Shown piece after piece: positions 1 to 12,994 of a DNA stretch of 64,000 nucleotides. Where the stretch lies: the NCBI GenBank assembly GCA_963920635.1, contig OY987303.1, positions 55,675,223 through 55,739,222 on the forward strand, given 5' to 3'. This DNA is from Pseudeuparius sepicola. Its lineage: Eukaryota; Arthropoda; Insecta; Coleoptera; Anthribidae. The position numbers were made by a program, and so were the translations under genes. Numbering within the stretch: the first letter of the stretch is position 1; each line of letters starts with the position of its first letter. The notes under the pieces are model-generated. The model saw only the letters and a list, made by a program, of their open reading frames with translations, did not search any database and had not been told where the DNA came from.

Positions 1-499
1 TGTTTGTATTAAAGCCCAAAACAAAAAACGCTAAAAAAACAGAAATATACTTTATTATGTTTTCCAACCAGTTCTTATAATTCTTCTATGTAATATATTT
101 ATTTAAAAAACTGCTAAAATATACAATAATAACAAACATATTGTTCTTTGCACCCATTTATTAGAAAATATAAACGGAAGTTTCCTTAAATTTAAAATTT
201 TCAATTCCCCTTGCAAAAGCGAAATTAAGGAATATTTTGTATATCATAATGACAATGTAATATAAATTGTATTTTTTATATTTAAATTTTTTAAAATGGT
301 TTTGGATCATTTTCATAACTTAAAAACACCTTCGATGTCACCAATTATTTGTTTACCATAGGTCATTGGAGACAAATAATATGAACTACTTTTAATAAAA
401 GTTGTGGCCTCCCTTAGATTTTCGGCGGAAAGGACGCCGAATAACTGTTTAATTTTCGAATAATGTAAGGAAACTTCTGTTTATTATTTTCAGAGTCTA
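1..499. other. AT-rich 3' flank of the hydrolase gene
   Basis: No gene is recognised. On the minus strand an AATAAA lies at 480-485, only about 15 bases past the hydrolase stop codon, and could be its polyadenylation signal. The rest is AT-rich sequence without a supported feature. Confidence 0.4.
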
Positions 500-1463
500 C
501 TATAATTTATTTCTAGTGTTCAACAAAAATTTCGCGACGTGAGGTGCGACCTTTTGTGGCTCATTTGTATGAACATCGTGGTTTCCGTCAACTTTAACGA
601 AAGAAATATTTGGCTGATTTTTCATCAGTTTATATATATTTTTTACATGCCTTATCTCCAATGAAGCACCCAATGCTAAAACGATCAACACCGGACATTT
701 CAGAGGATAATACTTCAACAGTTTAAGTACATAGTTTTCGTCTTGAAGCGGGTTTATAAAACACGCCAGTCGTGGGTCTTGACTGAACTTAAATTTCTCT
801 CCGACGGGGACTAGGTGTCGTTTCAGAAGATCTTTTACACTTTCTTCTTTTATTTCGTCAGATCGGCGAGTCACAATCCTATCTAAGGCTTCCTCATATG
901 TATAAAGAGGTGGATTTTTGTCGTCGAATTTTTTTTGGAATCGTATAAAATGCTCGAGACGATCCCTCAAGTATTGACCGAAATTGTCAGGGTCTACCAT
1001 CCACAAATGTAGGGTGTCCAACATTACAAGTTTCGATACTTTCGCAGGGTACAGCTGTGCTACCAACTGCCCAATTTGTGCACCATAACTGTGCCCTACT
1101 ATGACGTAGTTGTCCCTTCCGAAATACTCCATGGCGTAGAGATATACTATTAAATAATTAATGGTAATTATAGGTAGGTATGGAGGGAAATGTGTGGATT
1201 TTCCATGACCCGGCAGGTCGATGCACACATAATAAAAACTATTTGGCAGATGTGGAATCAGTCGGTCGTATGAGCCCGCATTGTCCTGTATTCCATGTAC
1301 CATCAAAACTAGAGCATTCTTATCGTCCCCCCATGCTTTAACTAAAGAAAATAATATATAACATTCATAACTGTTGTAATAAGGTATAAAAATAAAAGTC
1401 TACTTACTACGTACCTCCTATAACTCCCCATGGTACAGAGAATTCAAATTCTGTGATTTCCAT
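500..1463 (-). CDS. SERHL/kraken-like alpha/beta hydrolase, two exons
   Basis: Predicted serine hydrolase of the alpha/beta-hydrolase fold, close to the serine-hydrolase-like (SERHL/kraken) group; the substrate is unknown. Exon 1 is 1415-1463 (ATG at 1461-1463 on the minus strand) and exon 2 is 500-1341. The junction GGAG|gtacgt ... tttag|TT joins in phase and gives 296 aa, the usual size. Exon 1 encodes a VPWG motif and exon 2 opens with KAWG, the start typical of this group. The oxyanion-region motif HGIQDN is at about residues 32-37. The nucleophile elbow GHSYGA is at about 99-104 with Ser101. A candidate catalytic His lies in GNHDVH at about 269-274. No signal peptide is seen, so it is probably intracellular. 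A spurious in-frame TTG near 1306 is internal, not the start. The fold is clear; the substrate cannot be assigned. Confidence 0.88.
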
Positions 1464-2066
1464 GTTGAGAATAAAAAATTCCTTGTAGGTTCAGCAACTT
1501 GATCATAAATAATTTGTAACCATAAGTATTTTTCATGATCTTTGGATTGGACTTCAATAAAATAGTCTAATTATAGTGTGAAATATTATCTATATTCCCA
1601 TTACCTAGATATAATAATTATAACTATAATACTTAACTATAATCACATATTACCATAATCATATAATTATATATTTATATGATAACATGATAAGATACAT
1701 CCATAGTTTGTTTCACAAAATATATAGGTTAGGGTTTGTTTGTTTTTTTTTCGTTTTTTGGAACTGGTTCCGAACTGTTCCGTAACTGCGCAGAACTGTT
1801 GCGCGCAAAAGTGCAGTTCCGAATCATATCAAGAACGGTTCAGGCAGAACCAGAGAGTTCTGAATTTTGGGAAAGAAAACGCGCACAATTTAAATCACCG
1901 TTGCCATGTTTTCAATGGCAAGGCCTTCTAGATAATTTTTCTTTAAATAATTATTTTTAGCATGACCTCCTACTATTTACGGCTCCCTTCGGTCAACGCC
2001 ACCTAAATTTAACCCTTTTCCTTTTTTATTAATTTTTCGAGCCATTTCGCAGCACCTTTGTTGTTA
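1464..2066. other. Intergenic, low-complexity and degenerate repeat
   Basis: This is the 5' flank of the hydrolase gene. At 1750-1870 there is a run of GAACTGTTCC/GGTTCAG-like words resembling sequence near 30060-30190 and 32190-32250, which suggests a degenerate dispersed repeat. No coding region is supported. Confidence 0.35.
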
Positions 2067-3247
2067 AGCCTGGTTCATGCTCATGCAGCTACTTTATCAT
2101 TAGGAGTTTGCTTTATCTTTTAAAAGTTGAACTTATTGTAAAATAATGGAAGCGTTCAGGCAACACTTTTGCTTTATGTTTTGCTTTTTATTTTATTGAA
2201 AAGTTGGGATGTTTCAACTTTTATTATGTACTGCGCACGCGCCGTTTTGTCAAATTACCAGAAATACAAAATTGTTTGCAAAATAAAAGCTATATACGTA
2301 TTTTTCGTTGGCCGCGTATACATAAAGATCATTTATGATCTCTATGGCTATATACAGAGTGTCTCACTTAAGAGTGAAACAACCCTATAACTTCTTTAAT
2401 TTTTAACCGACCAGAACGAAATTTTTACCAGTAGATGGCATTGTTGCATACTTATTTCCAAAAAATTAGTTGCCTACTCCAAAGTCAAAGCCACCTGCGA
2501 TGCCATAAACGAGGCTAAAAATCCGAGTCATAATTAGGCTTTTTTTCAAAAAAAAAATGTACTAGAAAAAGTTGTTTAAAATCGATTCAAAACCCTAATT
2601 ACAAAATTTTGTCAAAATCAAAAAATATTAAATAAATAAATTTAAGGTAAAAATTTAAAATTTAAATTTTTAAAATTTGTTTTGTAGCTTTTATTTCAAA
2701 ATAATTATAACTTTATGAAAACAACTTGCCTTCAAAACTTCCATGGCACACTTGTCTTTTCTAAATGCAGAAAATTATTAAATTGCTGTTTTTGGAATTT
2801 AATGTTTTTAAATTAATATTTTTTGATTTTGACAAAATTTTGGATTTAGGGTTCTGAATCGATTCTGAACAACTTTATCTAGTAGATTTTTTAGAAAAAA
2901 AATTGCCTTATATGACTTTCGCATTTTTAGCCTCGATTATGTGGCATCGCAGGTGGCTTCGACTTTTATAGTAGGCAACTAATTTTTTGGAAACAAGTAG
3001 GCAGCAATGCCATCTACTTTTGGTAAGAATTTCGTTCTGGTCGGTTAAAAATTAAAGAAGTTATATGGTTGTTTCACTCTTATGTGAGACACTCTGTATA
3101 TTAAGTCGGTATGGATTCAAATTGCGCATGTGCAAATAATTTTTGAAAAGACAAATAAGCTGCCTGAACGTATGCTTTATTTCTTTAAAGAAAAACATAA
3201 AGCAAAAGCATAAAGATAAAGATAAAGTTGCTGCATGAACCAGGCTT
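2067..3247. mobile_element. TIR element (AGCCTGGTTCATGC ends) hosting a foldback
   Basis: The left end AGCCTGGTTCATGC followed by GCAGC(T)ACTTTATC is mirrored at the right end by GATAAAGTTGCTGCATGAACCAGGCT. Sub-terminal sequences also match in inverted orientation (TTGCTTTATGTTTTGC, AAGTTGGGA(T/A)GTTTCAACTTT, the CTGCGCACGCG words). The foldback at 2355-3096 sits inside it. A fragment of the same family recurs at about 4272-4410 (CAGCCTGAACGTATGCTTTATTTCTG). Confidence 0.65.
2355..3096. mobile_element. Foldback element, CAGAGTGTCTCAC ends, TA-flanked
   Basis: A near-complete palindrome of about 740 bp. The left arm begins CAGAGTGTCTCACTTAAGAG and the right arm ends with CTCTTATGTGAGACACTCTG, both flanked by TA. 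Both arms contain the mirrored words GACCAGAACGAAATT and AGTAGATGGCA. No coding capacity is seen. It is nested in the TIR element 2067-3247. Confidence 0.85.
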
Positions 3248-3711
3248 TTTATTTAAAAGTTGGGAAGTTTCAACTTTTTCTTTATATAAAAAGAGCAGTC
3301 AGAACTGCGCACGCGTCGTTTTCACCAAGAAGAACTCGACCACGTGAAAACTCTATTTAGCAGTAAAAAAGTTCGTATGGATTCAAATTGTGCATGTGGA
3401 AATAATAATATTTAAAAAGGAGGGTAGAGGTCAAGATGTGGTAGGTAAGGATGACCAACCTCTTGCTGTTGCCGCCAGGTATCACTTTAAAAAAAGCGCC
3501 AAAAGTTGGTAGACATTTAAGACAAGGAACGGTCAACATCCGCCTTCTAAGGGCGCCGTTTTCAAACCATCATGTAAATAATGTTTAAATAATAATAAAA
3601 TTAATACATTTCTGAAGATTAGTTTGATAGATGGTTAGATGAATTAGATATTCTTCCATACCTCCTAAGTATGCTACTTTCTACTTTCCACTCGGCAAAC
3701 TTCACTTTGTC

Positions 3712-4076
3712 TATACTAAAATCGAGCAACTCTTACGCCTTCCGTAAACAAGAGCACGTACGTTGAGATATTCGCCAGGGCCGCACTGGGGCACAACTTT
3801 TATTTAATTTTACTTTTACCATTGTTTACATCAAAATATTTCGGAAAAAAATTATTGGCCTAATTAAAATGGTTCAAAACATCGACACAATTATTTGTGG
3901 CAGTGTCTAAATAGCTGAAAACAACAAGATAAAACCGCATAACTACACATTTGCGATCGAGTACGTCCCTGTTGCCGAGTCGAGTGAAATTTTATAGCCT
4001 ACAGACCAATCGCGGAACGTCATTGAACACGTGGTTTTATTTACGCCAGGCGTACGGATTGCTCGATTTTAGTATA
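3712..4076. mobile_element. MITE with TATACTAAAATCGAGCAA terminal inverted repeats
   Basis: TATACTAAAATCGAGCAA at 3712 is exactly mirrored by TTGCTCGATTTTAGTATA ending at 4076, with further partial symmetry (ACGCC...GGCGTACGG). About 365 bp, with no open frame of note. It lies inside a broader imperfect inverted pair (3419-3459 against 4247-4272, GGAGGGTAGAGG), so it may be nested in an older element. Confidence 0.7.
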
Positions 4077-4591
4077 CAACCAATACAACCGTCAAGTTCG
4101 GGCATTGAGTAAAATAATATATATTTTTCTTTTACTTAATGGTTCGGGTCATACCCGGTGAGAACACGAGCGCCGTTCTGGAGACTTCCTGAACTTTTAT
4201 TTAACGCTTTTAAGACGACAGTTTTTGAGCCAAACACCCATATAAGATGGTCCTCCTTACCTCTACCCTCCACAGCCTGAACGTATGCTTTATTTCTGAT
4301 TTCTGTAATTAATAATAATAATTGTCACCCTCACAATACTCCAAACTAGGAGTTCCCCAGAAGCTACGCAACCACAGCACAGTAAAGTAAAACATAAAGC
4401 AAAAACATAAAGATAATAACAATGATCACGACCTGAGATCACGACCAATTTAACGAAAAACGGGTTTTTCGGCACTGATCAGATCAAATTGATCGGAGCA
4501 AAAGGGAAAGAAATTAAATCAATCATGGAGCAAATCACAAAGTATAAAGGCTAGGTTCTGCAGCTAACTTCAACTTCGTACCGTTAATTAG

Positions 4592-4599
4592 TGACGTCA
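4592..4599. promoter_or_regulatory. CRE-like palindrome upstream of ANKLE2
   Basis: A perfect TGACGTCA lies about 215 bases before the ANKLE2 start codon. Further TGACG half-sites follow within 70 bases (near 4613, 4621 and 4658). This resembles a CREB/ATF-type proximal promoter; the function is inferred from motif and position only. Confidence 0.4.
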
Positions 4600-4813
4600 C
4601 ACCTTAGATTAGATGACGTTTGACGTTGACGTTTTGAGGTTTTGGAATTAAGTTTGTTGACGTCGCATTTTGTTGTTATTTTCGAATTTTCTGTGACCGT
4701 TTCGATTGGTTCCTCTTGGGACCCCAAAATATTTTAAGTTTTAAACTGCATTTTTATATTTACGACAGTGTGTTTTTTGTTTTGTAAGCAACTTTTTCGT
4801 GTGCTAGAAAAAA

Positions 4814-7800
4814 ATGACCGATAAGGATAAGGAGGAACAAAACCAAAATAGTATTGTAGATGGTAAACGCACAAACACGAATACTATATATTATGGAGTT
4901 TATATTCCCGATAATACGTCTGAGAAAACGAGTGTTTTTGACTCGGTTTTTGAGGATAAGACTGAAGCGTTAAAATTAGCGAAGAAGAATAAAAAGTCTC
5001 GTTTTAAAGCTTTTCAATATTACCACGAAGCTGCAGAATTCTCACTCAACGGCTATGAATGCCCAAATAACAATACCACGATTGACGGGAGCTTTCCTAA
5101 GAAAAACGGCGAGAATACAAGCCAAGGTGTCGGTGAGAAAGCCAGCCCGTTTCGAGGACCCAAACCACAAGAACTCGTGGAATTTCGCAAATATATCGAG
5201 GTTGGAGATATAGAAAAAGTCAAGCAGCTAATTTGGCAAAATCCAAGATTACTAGTAAGTAGTGGCGACACCCCTTCTATACTCCAAGAAGGTGCTAGAC
5301 AAAACGCGTTACATATAGCGGCTAAAGCAAAAAATGCCACTTTGGCGCAGCTGATTTTGGACACCATTTCTAATCCAGAGTTCGTGAAAGAACTTTATGG
5401 AGATGATAATCAAGCGAATGCCGAGGAAAGGTGTGCCATGTTGCTAGACTTTTATTTAAACACACCTAACAAGGGGTTAAATGAAACACCGTTGCATTTC
5501 GCGGCAAAATTTGGTGCAAAAGATGTTGTAGAAGTGTTAGTTTCTTACCCACAGTGTGATAAAACGAAAAGAAATAAATATATGGCTACAGCCTCAGAGG
5601 TAACATTACTTTTTTTAATAGTTTTCTTTTATATGATTGTTGTTGTACTTATTAGATAAACTGTACCAGAGCCGACGTAGAGGGTAAAGCATTAAAAGAA
5701 CTACAAAAACAAATTGAAATTTTCCTGTCGGACACATATTATGTGCCAGTACTGAGATCTGAAGATAGCTCAATTCCGCCGATGATAGGTGAACCTTTCA
5801 ACCCAACAGAGACACCTGTAAGTACTTGTTAAAATGCAATTTCTTGTTTTAAGGGGCCATCCATTCAGATGTATAAATCTTTAAATTTTATGTGGACCTC
5901 AGGTTTCGCAAAAAGTAACATCAACTATCTTATTTTAAATAGAATCCCACAATTTTGAACCAACATTTAAATTCTACTCAAAATTTCCTCTCCCATGACA
6001 TAACACAATATATATTTGCATTTGTTTGAAAAATAGCCTCCTAGATCAATTAGGTACATTGTAATCAGTCTCCTAAGGTGGCCATGAAATTGCAAAAAAA
6101 AACACACCAAGTGAGTAGTAGGTAGTAGGCCATGGAAATGTTTAAACAATTTATTTCAGCCTTCTTGATAATATTCTGGTTTTAGAAACATGCATGGATT
6201 ATAGTCTATCCAAGTTACAGAGGCAGTAGATATAAACAAAGTCAAATGACCGCATTGCGATCGATTACCAGAGTCGGACTAATATATGAGATTCTGCAAC
6301 AAGTCTACGCGCGATCCTACCTATTCAGGAAACTCGACTGCATTCCACTCACTGCCTAAACACTTGAGATTTTACGACACCAGACCAATAAGAGAATAGG
6401 TCACATCGAGAGCATGTGGTGGTCAATGTTTTGATTCACTGCCTCTGTAACTTGGATATATTATAGGGCTATTTTCAAGGCTAATTTTTAAGTTATGACT
6501 TCATACGAAATACAATCATATCTTTTATTATAACTGTTAGCATTGAATTCGTCATTAAATTTGCTATTTATTGATAAGCCGATAATAATCATTATTGTGT
6601 TTAAAATAGCAGTGAAAACTTAAAGTTATCGGGAAAAAAATGAATTTTTAGACATTTTTCAATTTCCGAGGTGTATAGGGTGTGAAAATTTTCAAATAAG
6701 TAATAACAAATTAAATCTTTTTTATATTTTACAAAAATATAACCCAAAAATATAACCCAAAATTTGTATTCGTCATCCGATTTTGATCGAGGTTTTTTTA
6801 CTTTAGTTTTTTGTATTTAGGTTCCTACCTATTTCGTACTCCTGGGATTTTTAAAAACTCCCATTCCTTCCAGCCTGAAACCTCCCATCCGCCATTTTAT
6901 TTAGCTGTCAATACTTCTGGAGCTTTGCAAAAACTCATGGGACTTTTCAAAAAATCCGGGAGTTTTCAGAATAATGAATCATCATTCTAAGTGTATTCCT
7001 TACACGTTTCCCTTTAAATCAATATAGGTATGATAAGTATAGTACTTCTACTGAATTTGCAGAAATTGCATAAATAAGGTAAAGAATAGAATATTAAATG
7101 TTAGGTTTCAGCATTGAGCATAATATTATATGCATATAGGATATAAGTATTTAATTTTAATGATGGAAATCAATAACATGGTTATCAGCAAGCAACAGTG
7201 TTTATTACTTTAATCTTTAATGAACCATAATTATTAATGTTCCAAGCTCTCGCCTTTTGATTGAGAGCTTCGTCAGGGAATTATATTAATAATTCAATTA
7301 TTGCAAAAATTATACAGGGCGAGTTTTTTCTTACCACTATGGGGATCTCGGAAACTAGCAGATCTAGAACAAAGGAAAGAATTGCGGTTTTGAATGCTCA
7401 ATGTAATGCCCCTTTTGGATTTTTAAAAAAAGTTCAAGGTTCACTAGATATTTTGAAAACAGTGATTTTTTGCTATTTTATCAGATCTCTGTAGCTCCTT
7501 ATTTCTGATTATTCTGATTATACAGATTTTTGAGATATGATGTAAACTTGTGTTTTTTAAATGTAAATCATAGTTGGCTGTGGCCTTATCAAATCGGCCA
7601 TTTTTGAGCTTTCCAAAGATATAATACTCGGCATAGTTATTATAAAAAATAAAAGAGCTATTGCTAATTTTCTGATTTTTTTTAATTTTTACATAGTCCG
7701 CCATGGAATTTTTTCATAATTACGTTCTATTTTATAATTATAAATACTTCAAACTTTCTAATATTTTGTTTTTAGCTGGTAACAAAATGTAACAATTTGA

Positions 7801-10800
7801 TAAGGCCACAGCCAACTATGATTTACATTTAAAAAAACACAAGTTTATTTCTCAAAAATCACAAACAAAAATTCGATCAGATTATCTTATTAAGCCCAAA
7901 ATTATCTACAGTTTTTGTCTCTACAGTTTTTCTGTATAATCAGAAATAACGGAGATACAGAGATCTGATAAAATAGCAAAAAATCACTCTTTTCAAAATA
8001 TCTAGTGAGCCATGAACTTTTTTAAAAATTCAAAAGGGGCATTAGATTGAGCCTTCGAAACCGCAATTCTTTCCCCATTTAACCTTTGTTCTAGCTCTGT
8101 TAGTTTCCGAGATCCCCATACATATAGTTGTCATCGAAAAAACTCACCCTGTATAAATTTGGGGTTTAAATATGGCCGAAAAAGTATTATATCGTTGGAA
8201 AGCTCAAAAAATGGCCGATTTGATAAGGCCACAGCCAACTATGATTTACATTTAAAAAAACACAAGTTTGTGTCATATCTCAAAAATCGCAAACAACATA
8301 AAAAAATTTGATTAGATTATCTTATTAAGCCCAAAATTATCTACAATTTTTGTCTCTACAATTTTTTCTCTATAATCAGAAATAGCGGAGTTACGGAGAT
8401 CTGATGAAATAGCAAAAAAATCACTCTTTTCAAAATATCTAGTGAGCCATGAACTTTTTTAAAAATCCAAAAGGGGCATTAGATTGAGCATTCAAAACCG
8501 CAATTCTTTCCCCATTTGACCTTTGTTCTAGCTCTGCTTGTTTCCGAGATCCCCATAGTGGTCATCGAAAAAAACTCACCCTGTATAAATTTGGTGTTTA
8601 AAAAAATTGCATAAATATCAAATTCCTTCCGCCATATTACTTTTTTTTCGGCCATATTGAAACACCAAATTTATATAATTTTTGGAATAATTGAACTATT
8701 AATATAATTTATAATTTCCTGACGAAGCCCTCGATCAAAGGGCGAAAGCTTGGAACATAATAATACATTATGTAATACTTATGGTTCATTAACGATTATT
8801 GTAATAAACACTGTTGCTGATAACCCTGTTATTGATTTCCATCATTGAATATCGTACACAGCAGTTACCTTTTCAACTAATTATTTAATTTGAATTAAAT
8901 AAACAAAACAAAAACAACTCCAACAAAAAACGTTTAAAAGAAACGTTTTATTTTTTAAAACCGAAATTTCAGGTTAAACTCTCAATCAGTTAGACAATTG
9001 TCAGCTTAATGGCGGAAAATTAAAAATTTGGGAATGTTCCCGGGAATATTCTTAGTTACAGTTTCAATTGTTTTGAATCTTTAATAATCTCCATGCAACT
9101 TGATTTCAAACTCGGACGACAAATATAAATTTTATGGGATTGTTCTGGCTTGAACTGGGTCACACTGTAGATATTTAAATGAATTTTGATATGAAATATC
9201 TCCAGCATTTGTTCTAGTATATCTATTATACTGATATGAAATTTTTGTTTCAAAATGTCATTTTCTATCCTGCTATAAGAAACTGACTCACCCTGTACGT
9301 TAAACACAATAATCGATATTGATATTATTTGATATATCCATAAAGAGTAAAATTTAATTAAATTCAATGGTACAATAAAAAAAGGTTCTCATTTTGAACT
9401 TTGCCTTCACATGCCTATAATTCTGAGAATTTTCAGGTTTTAAATTCCGACCCATTGAGTCCGAGATTAGAAATTCACGCGTATGCCGGACCGATGAATA
9501 AAAAGAGCGCCGAAAAATTCCGCAAAGTATGGAAAACCCCACCCAGATCGCTCAACTTCAATTCTCCGAATGGAAAGAAAGAAATCCAAGACGACATAGC
9601 GAATATGGCGAACTTGAAATTGAGAGATCCGCAAAAGGGCCTGGAAAAAATCGGGAAGAGCCTATCGAAAAAGTTCGAGGTGTACTGGAAGGAATATTGG
9701 CCGTTTTTGGATTGTTTCGTCGATATAGCATCGGAAGACGGTTTGGATATGTTGGAGAGCCATTTAAAGGGGAAGTTCGGTCAGTTAGATTGTTCGCTTT
9801 TCGAAAGTGAAGTGCAGTCGGAGTACAATAGATTAAGCGAAAGTTTCACGCGATATTATTTATTTCGAAAAGCCGGTAATGCGGAACAGAGCGAGATAAG
9901 CCCAATTTCTAACCTTTGTGCGGCCTTTTCAGCGTGCACGATACACTCGCCCGAAGAATCCAAAGCCGACTTTGACCCGTTAATTTTCATAGACAAGGCC
10001 TGCTCCGTGTTTGCCAATCGCATTTCGAATAGCATTTTGTACATCCTGTGCTGTGATTACGACAACATTTTGAAGGTCCTCGAGAACGAGGTGAAGCAAC
10101 TCGAGCTGCTCGTCAATAGCTACATGGAGGACGACCGATTTGTGAGCGTCAATTTTCAGAAAATCCACCCGCGACTAGGCACGCTCACCGGCCACAGACT
10201 CCTGAGGAACGTCAAGGAGGAGGAGGAGGCGATCGTCCTGTCGCACAAGATCGAGAGCGTGCTCGATTCGATGACGAAGAGCCTGGATTGTTTCTCGTCG
10301 GACGACGAGGGCAACCACATTAGGGAAGACCAAAATAAGCCGACGATCTATAGGAAGCAGCTGATATGCCTCATGCACCACATTCTCGTCGTTCTGTCGA
10401 CGGATTTCGGGAGTAACAAAGAAACGAATGGGCCAGACGACAATATAAACGACTGGGAGGATATTGGGGCGTGTCCGTGTGTTTATCACGTGAAGAAAAA
10501 GAAGAACAACCTGTCGCGAAGTAATAGTTTCAAAAATTCAAAAACCGCAAGGTTGGACCATGAAAATGTGTCGAGGAAACTGTTTTTCGAAGATAATAAC
10601 CAATATTCAAATAGTAAGTTTTTTAAACTAATCTTCTAACATCTTGCGCAGTATATTTTCTTGAAATTTCACCTACTTTCACGATTATTCGCAGAGCAAA
10701 GACTGGGCCCCAGTAGAGTGCCTTGTGGTACTCTAATAATATGGCTCCTTGCATCTACTATAATCATAGACATAAAAAAACAATAGACAGTGAAATTCAT

Positions 10801-12796
10801 TCATAAATTACCAACAAATATTTCCACGCCATCATTATTTAAGGGGAGGTGAGAAGGCAAGATCAATAAGAATATGGCAGCCGGTAAGTGACATTATGAA
10901 AGCCAAACTTCCGTTCCAGCTGGATCTTGCATCATTCGAGTACAGTAGTTGTTCACATCTTGTTCCAACAGAATGTTTGACTGTTTGGAAATCGTTTCTC
11001 GACACTCGAAGCAGTTCGCAGCTTGGAATATGAATCGAACCTACTGACCTACCCAGTTGATTGTTTACATGTATACTTATCCTATAAAAGAGAGGTGCCA
11101 CAAGTCATCTTAGACCTCGTCTTAGACCTAACCTAACCAACAACAACTCCAAATTATGCTCATGGGGAGTACAGAAAGTGTTTCAACTCATTTCAGTTAC
11201 AAAAATCAGGCCTGCACATTAAGTCAGCTATTGTTCGACAATTAAAGCCCGCTAACAAATTGTAAACAAATCAGACTATTGTTTTTTATATGTCTATGAC
11301 TATAAAGAGTACCTTAGAATCTTTTCTCTTTAAGGAAAATCTATGTGGATAAAAAAGGCATTACATTTATAACCACCTATTTATATAAGCTTCTGATGTC
11401 ACTCATTTGTAAATAATACCATAAATGTGGGAAACGTGAATTACTCTCCATAAAATGAGCGTTTTCGTAATTTTGGTGAAATTATGAACTCGCATACTAG
11501 GTTATAAATCTGTCATAACTTATGGAGTATCTGTCAAATTTGTTTACTCGTTTGTTTACCAAAATATTTTAAACTAAACCATATTTTACTGTTTTTTGAA
11601 TCATTGACAAATTGTTCCTAACCTACTTGATTTTATAGATTTAAACACGCAACCGGTGGAGCGAATGAAAAGCAACGATTTGAAGTTGAGTGACCAATCG
11701 GACGATATGTCTAGTTCTGATGAAGAATTCTTCACCCCGCCTTCCTCGCCTAGTTTGCTTACTGATGAAGACAATTTTAGTGATCCAGAATCATCAACTT
11801 GCGACTTTTATTTAGAAGGGTAAGCACTAGAAAAATGATCCGCATTTCTTTAGTATATTATTGTATTTGAGAGTTTAAGCATTTATTATTTCCATTTTTT
11901 AGAGAATGTCCTACCGATACCGATAGAGCTGTATTTGAAGCCTTGACATTTTCCGAAGTGGACCTAAATCCCGAAAAGTACCCGAATATTTATAGATGGC
12001 GTCACAATATTAAACTTTTTAGTGAAATGGAAAGAAATAGGTAATTTTTTTGATTTTCAATTGGTAATACAGGATGGATGAAACAGTAGGTCCAAATTAA
12101 GGAAAATAAAATAATTATATTTGGGATTGAAAATAAATGAACCATAATATATATTGTAAAGCTTCAATTCGTTTACATAAAACTGATAGCATTTGTTAAA
12201 AGTAATCTGTTGCAAATACTTTATAAAAAAAGTATTCAGAATGATTATTCACTTTATTTCAGTGTTAACTTTTTATACCAGTCTTGCTGGCTTAGTAATT
12301 AGGTTCATACCAACTGACAATGGCCAATGGCAGCCAGTGAAATACCACAGGTGTCAAAGCCGTATTTCATATTTTTTTATTTTCTGTTTCCACCACAAAA
12401 CGTAGAAACAGTTACTTTGCTGCTTCTTCCAAAGTTTTTTGTCTGTTCCTGTTTCCTGTCCTTGTCTATCTACAGATAAACAAGGGTCTGGTTAGGTTAG
12501 CCGATACTCCTTAATAAATCTCTGATTTTTACTGGCAATTTAGGGAGTTTCACAAATGTCAAACGAGTTGTCAATGTCTGAGTTATTCGGCGGAATGACA
12601 TTGTAATCGTTTCGTTTTTTGCAGTTGGCCAAGTCCGAAGAATCTCGGTAACGTTGCCAAACTTTCTCAGACTTTACCCATCGGTTCGTTTTCGAGCAAC
12701 GTTCCGAAATCGAGCACTCCTTCGAAGGCGTGGCTAAGAATCACCGGTGCTAATTCCCCGAGGGCGGCGCTGAAGCCCAAGTACAATTTTCAATAG
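4814..12796 (+). CDS. ANKLE2: ANKLE2 homologue (BAF-dephosphorylation scaffold), six exons
   Basis: Homologue of ankyrin repeat and LEM domain protein 2. In animals that protein acts at the ER/nuclear envelope, opposing VRK1 and engaging PP2A so that BAF is dephosphorylated and the envelope rebuilt after mitosis. Exons: 4814-5599, 5656-5817, 9437-10613, 11639-11819, 11903-12040 and 12625-12796. All junctions are GT-AG and phase-consistent, giving 871 aa. Residues about 25-75 form the RNase-H1-N/viroplasmin-like segment (IYYGVYIP, SRFKAFQYYHEA). About 120-262 carry ankyrin repeats (NALHIAAKAKNA, ETPLHFAAKFGA). Later hallmarks are FLSDTYYVPVLRSED, AYAGPMNKKSAEKFRKVWKT, EYWPFLDCFVDIASEDGL and YPNIYRWRH...SWPSP. 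No transmembrane segment or LEM motif is visible at the N-terminus. The ATG has an in-frame TAG nine bases upstream, so a longer N-terminus would need another exon. Introns 2 and 3 are repeat-rich. Confidence 0.95.
6209..6456. mobile_element. Tc1/mariner-like MITE, 248 bp, TA target duplication
   Basis: TA precedes TCCAAGTTACAGAGGCAGT, and ACTGCCTCTGTAACTTGGA is followed by TA, so terminal repeats of about 20 bp are flanked by the dinucleotide typical of Tc1/mariner transposition. It lies in ANKLE2 intron 2 and has no coding capacity. Confidence 0.75.
7159..8846. mobile_element. Large composite foldback in ANKLE2 intron 2
   Basis: The outer arms match in inverted orientation: AATGATGGAAATCAATAAC at 7159 with GTTATTGATTTCCATCATT ending at 8846. 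The words CAGTGTTTATTAC, AATGTTCCAAGCT and CTTCGTCAGGAA are mirrored on the right. Inside is a second foldback at 7315-8583, flanked by TA, with ends CAGGGCGAGTTTTTTC and GAAAAAAACTCACCCTG. An extra partial right arm at about 7950-8156 shows that part of the interior is duplicated in tandem. No transposase frame is seen. Confidence 0.8.
10640..11638. other. ANKLE2 intron 3, no recognised gene
   Basis: About 1 kb of intron. It contains somewhat less AT-rich sequence (10835-11110) with an open frame on the minus strand that resembles nothing I recognise. It may be an old element, but no terminal repeats could be matched. Confidence 0.3.
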
Positions 12797-12988
12797 AGAT
12801 TTTAAAATGTTAGGTTAGGGACGAAAAAAATAATTGTAGGTTAATTTGTTTGTTTGTCCTCCATTTTTTTACTGATTATATAACGATGCGCGGTTGTGCC
12901 TATAGTTGAGTTCCGGAATGGGATAAAAGTAAAAAAAAAAGATATATTTTCATATATTTATTGTTAAGTTAATGTGATTCTGACATTT

Positions 12989-12994
12989 AATAAA
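12989..12994 (+). terminator. Polyadenylation signal of ANKLE2
   Basis: AATAAA about 190 bases after the ANKLE2 stop codon (12794-12796), followed by TGTTATTATGTAG. It is the first canonical signal downstream on this strand. Confidence 0.6.

Noticed and set aside
5053..5367. 104-residue minus-strand frame
   Set aside because: Antisense shadow of ANKLE2 exon 1, with no family resemblance.
10175..10489. 104-residue minus-strand frame within ANKLE2 exon 3
   Set aside because: Lies wholly opposite a coding exon with strong protein identity on the other strand.
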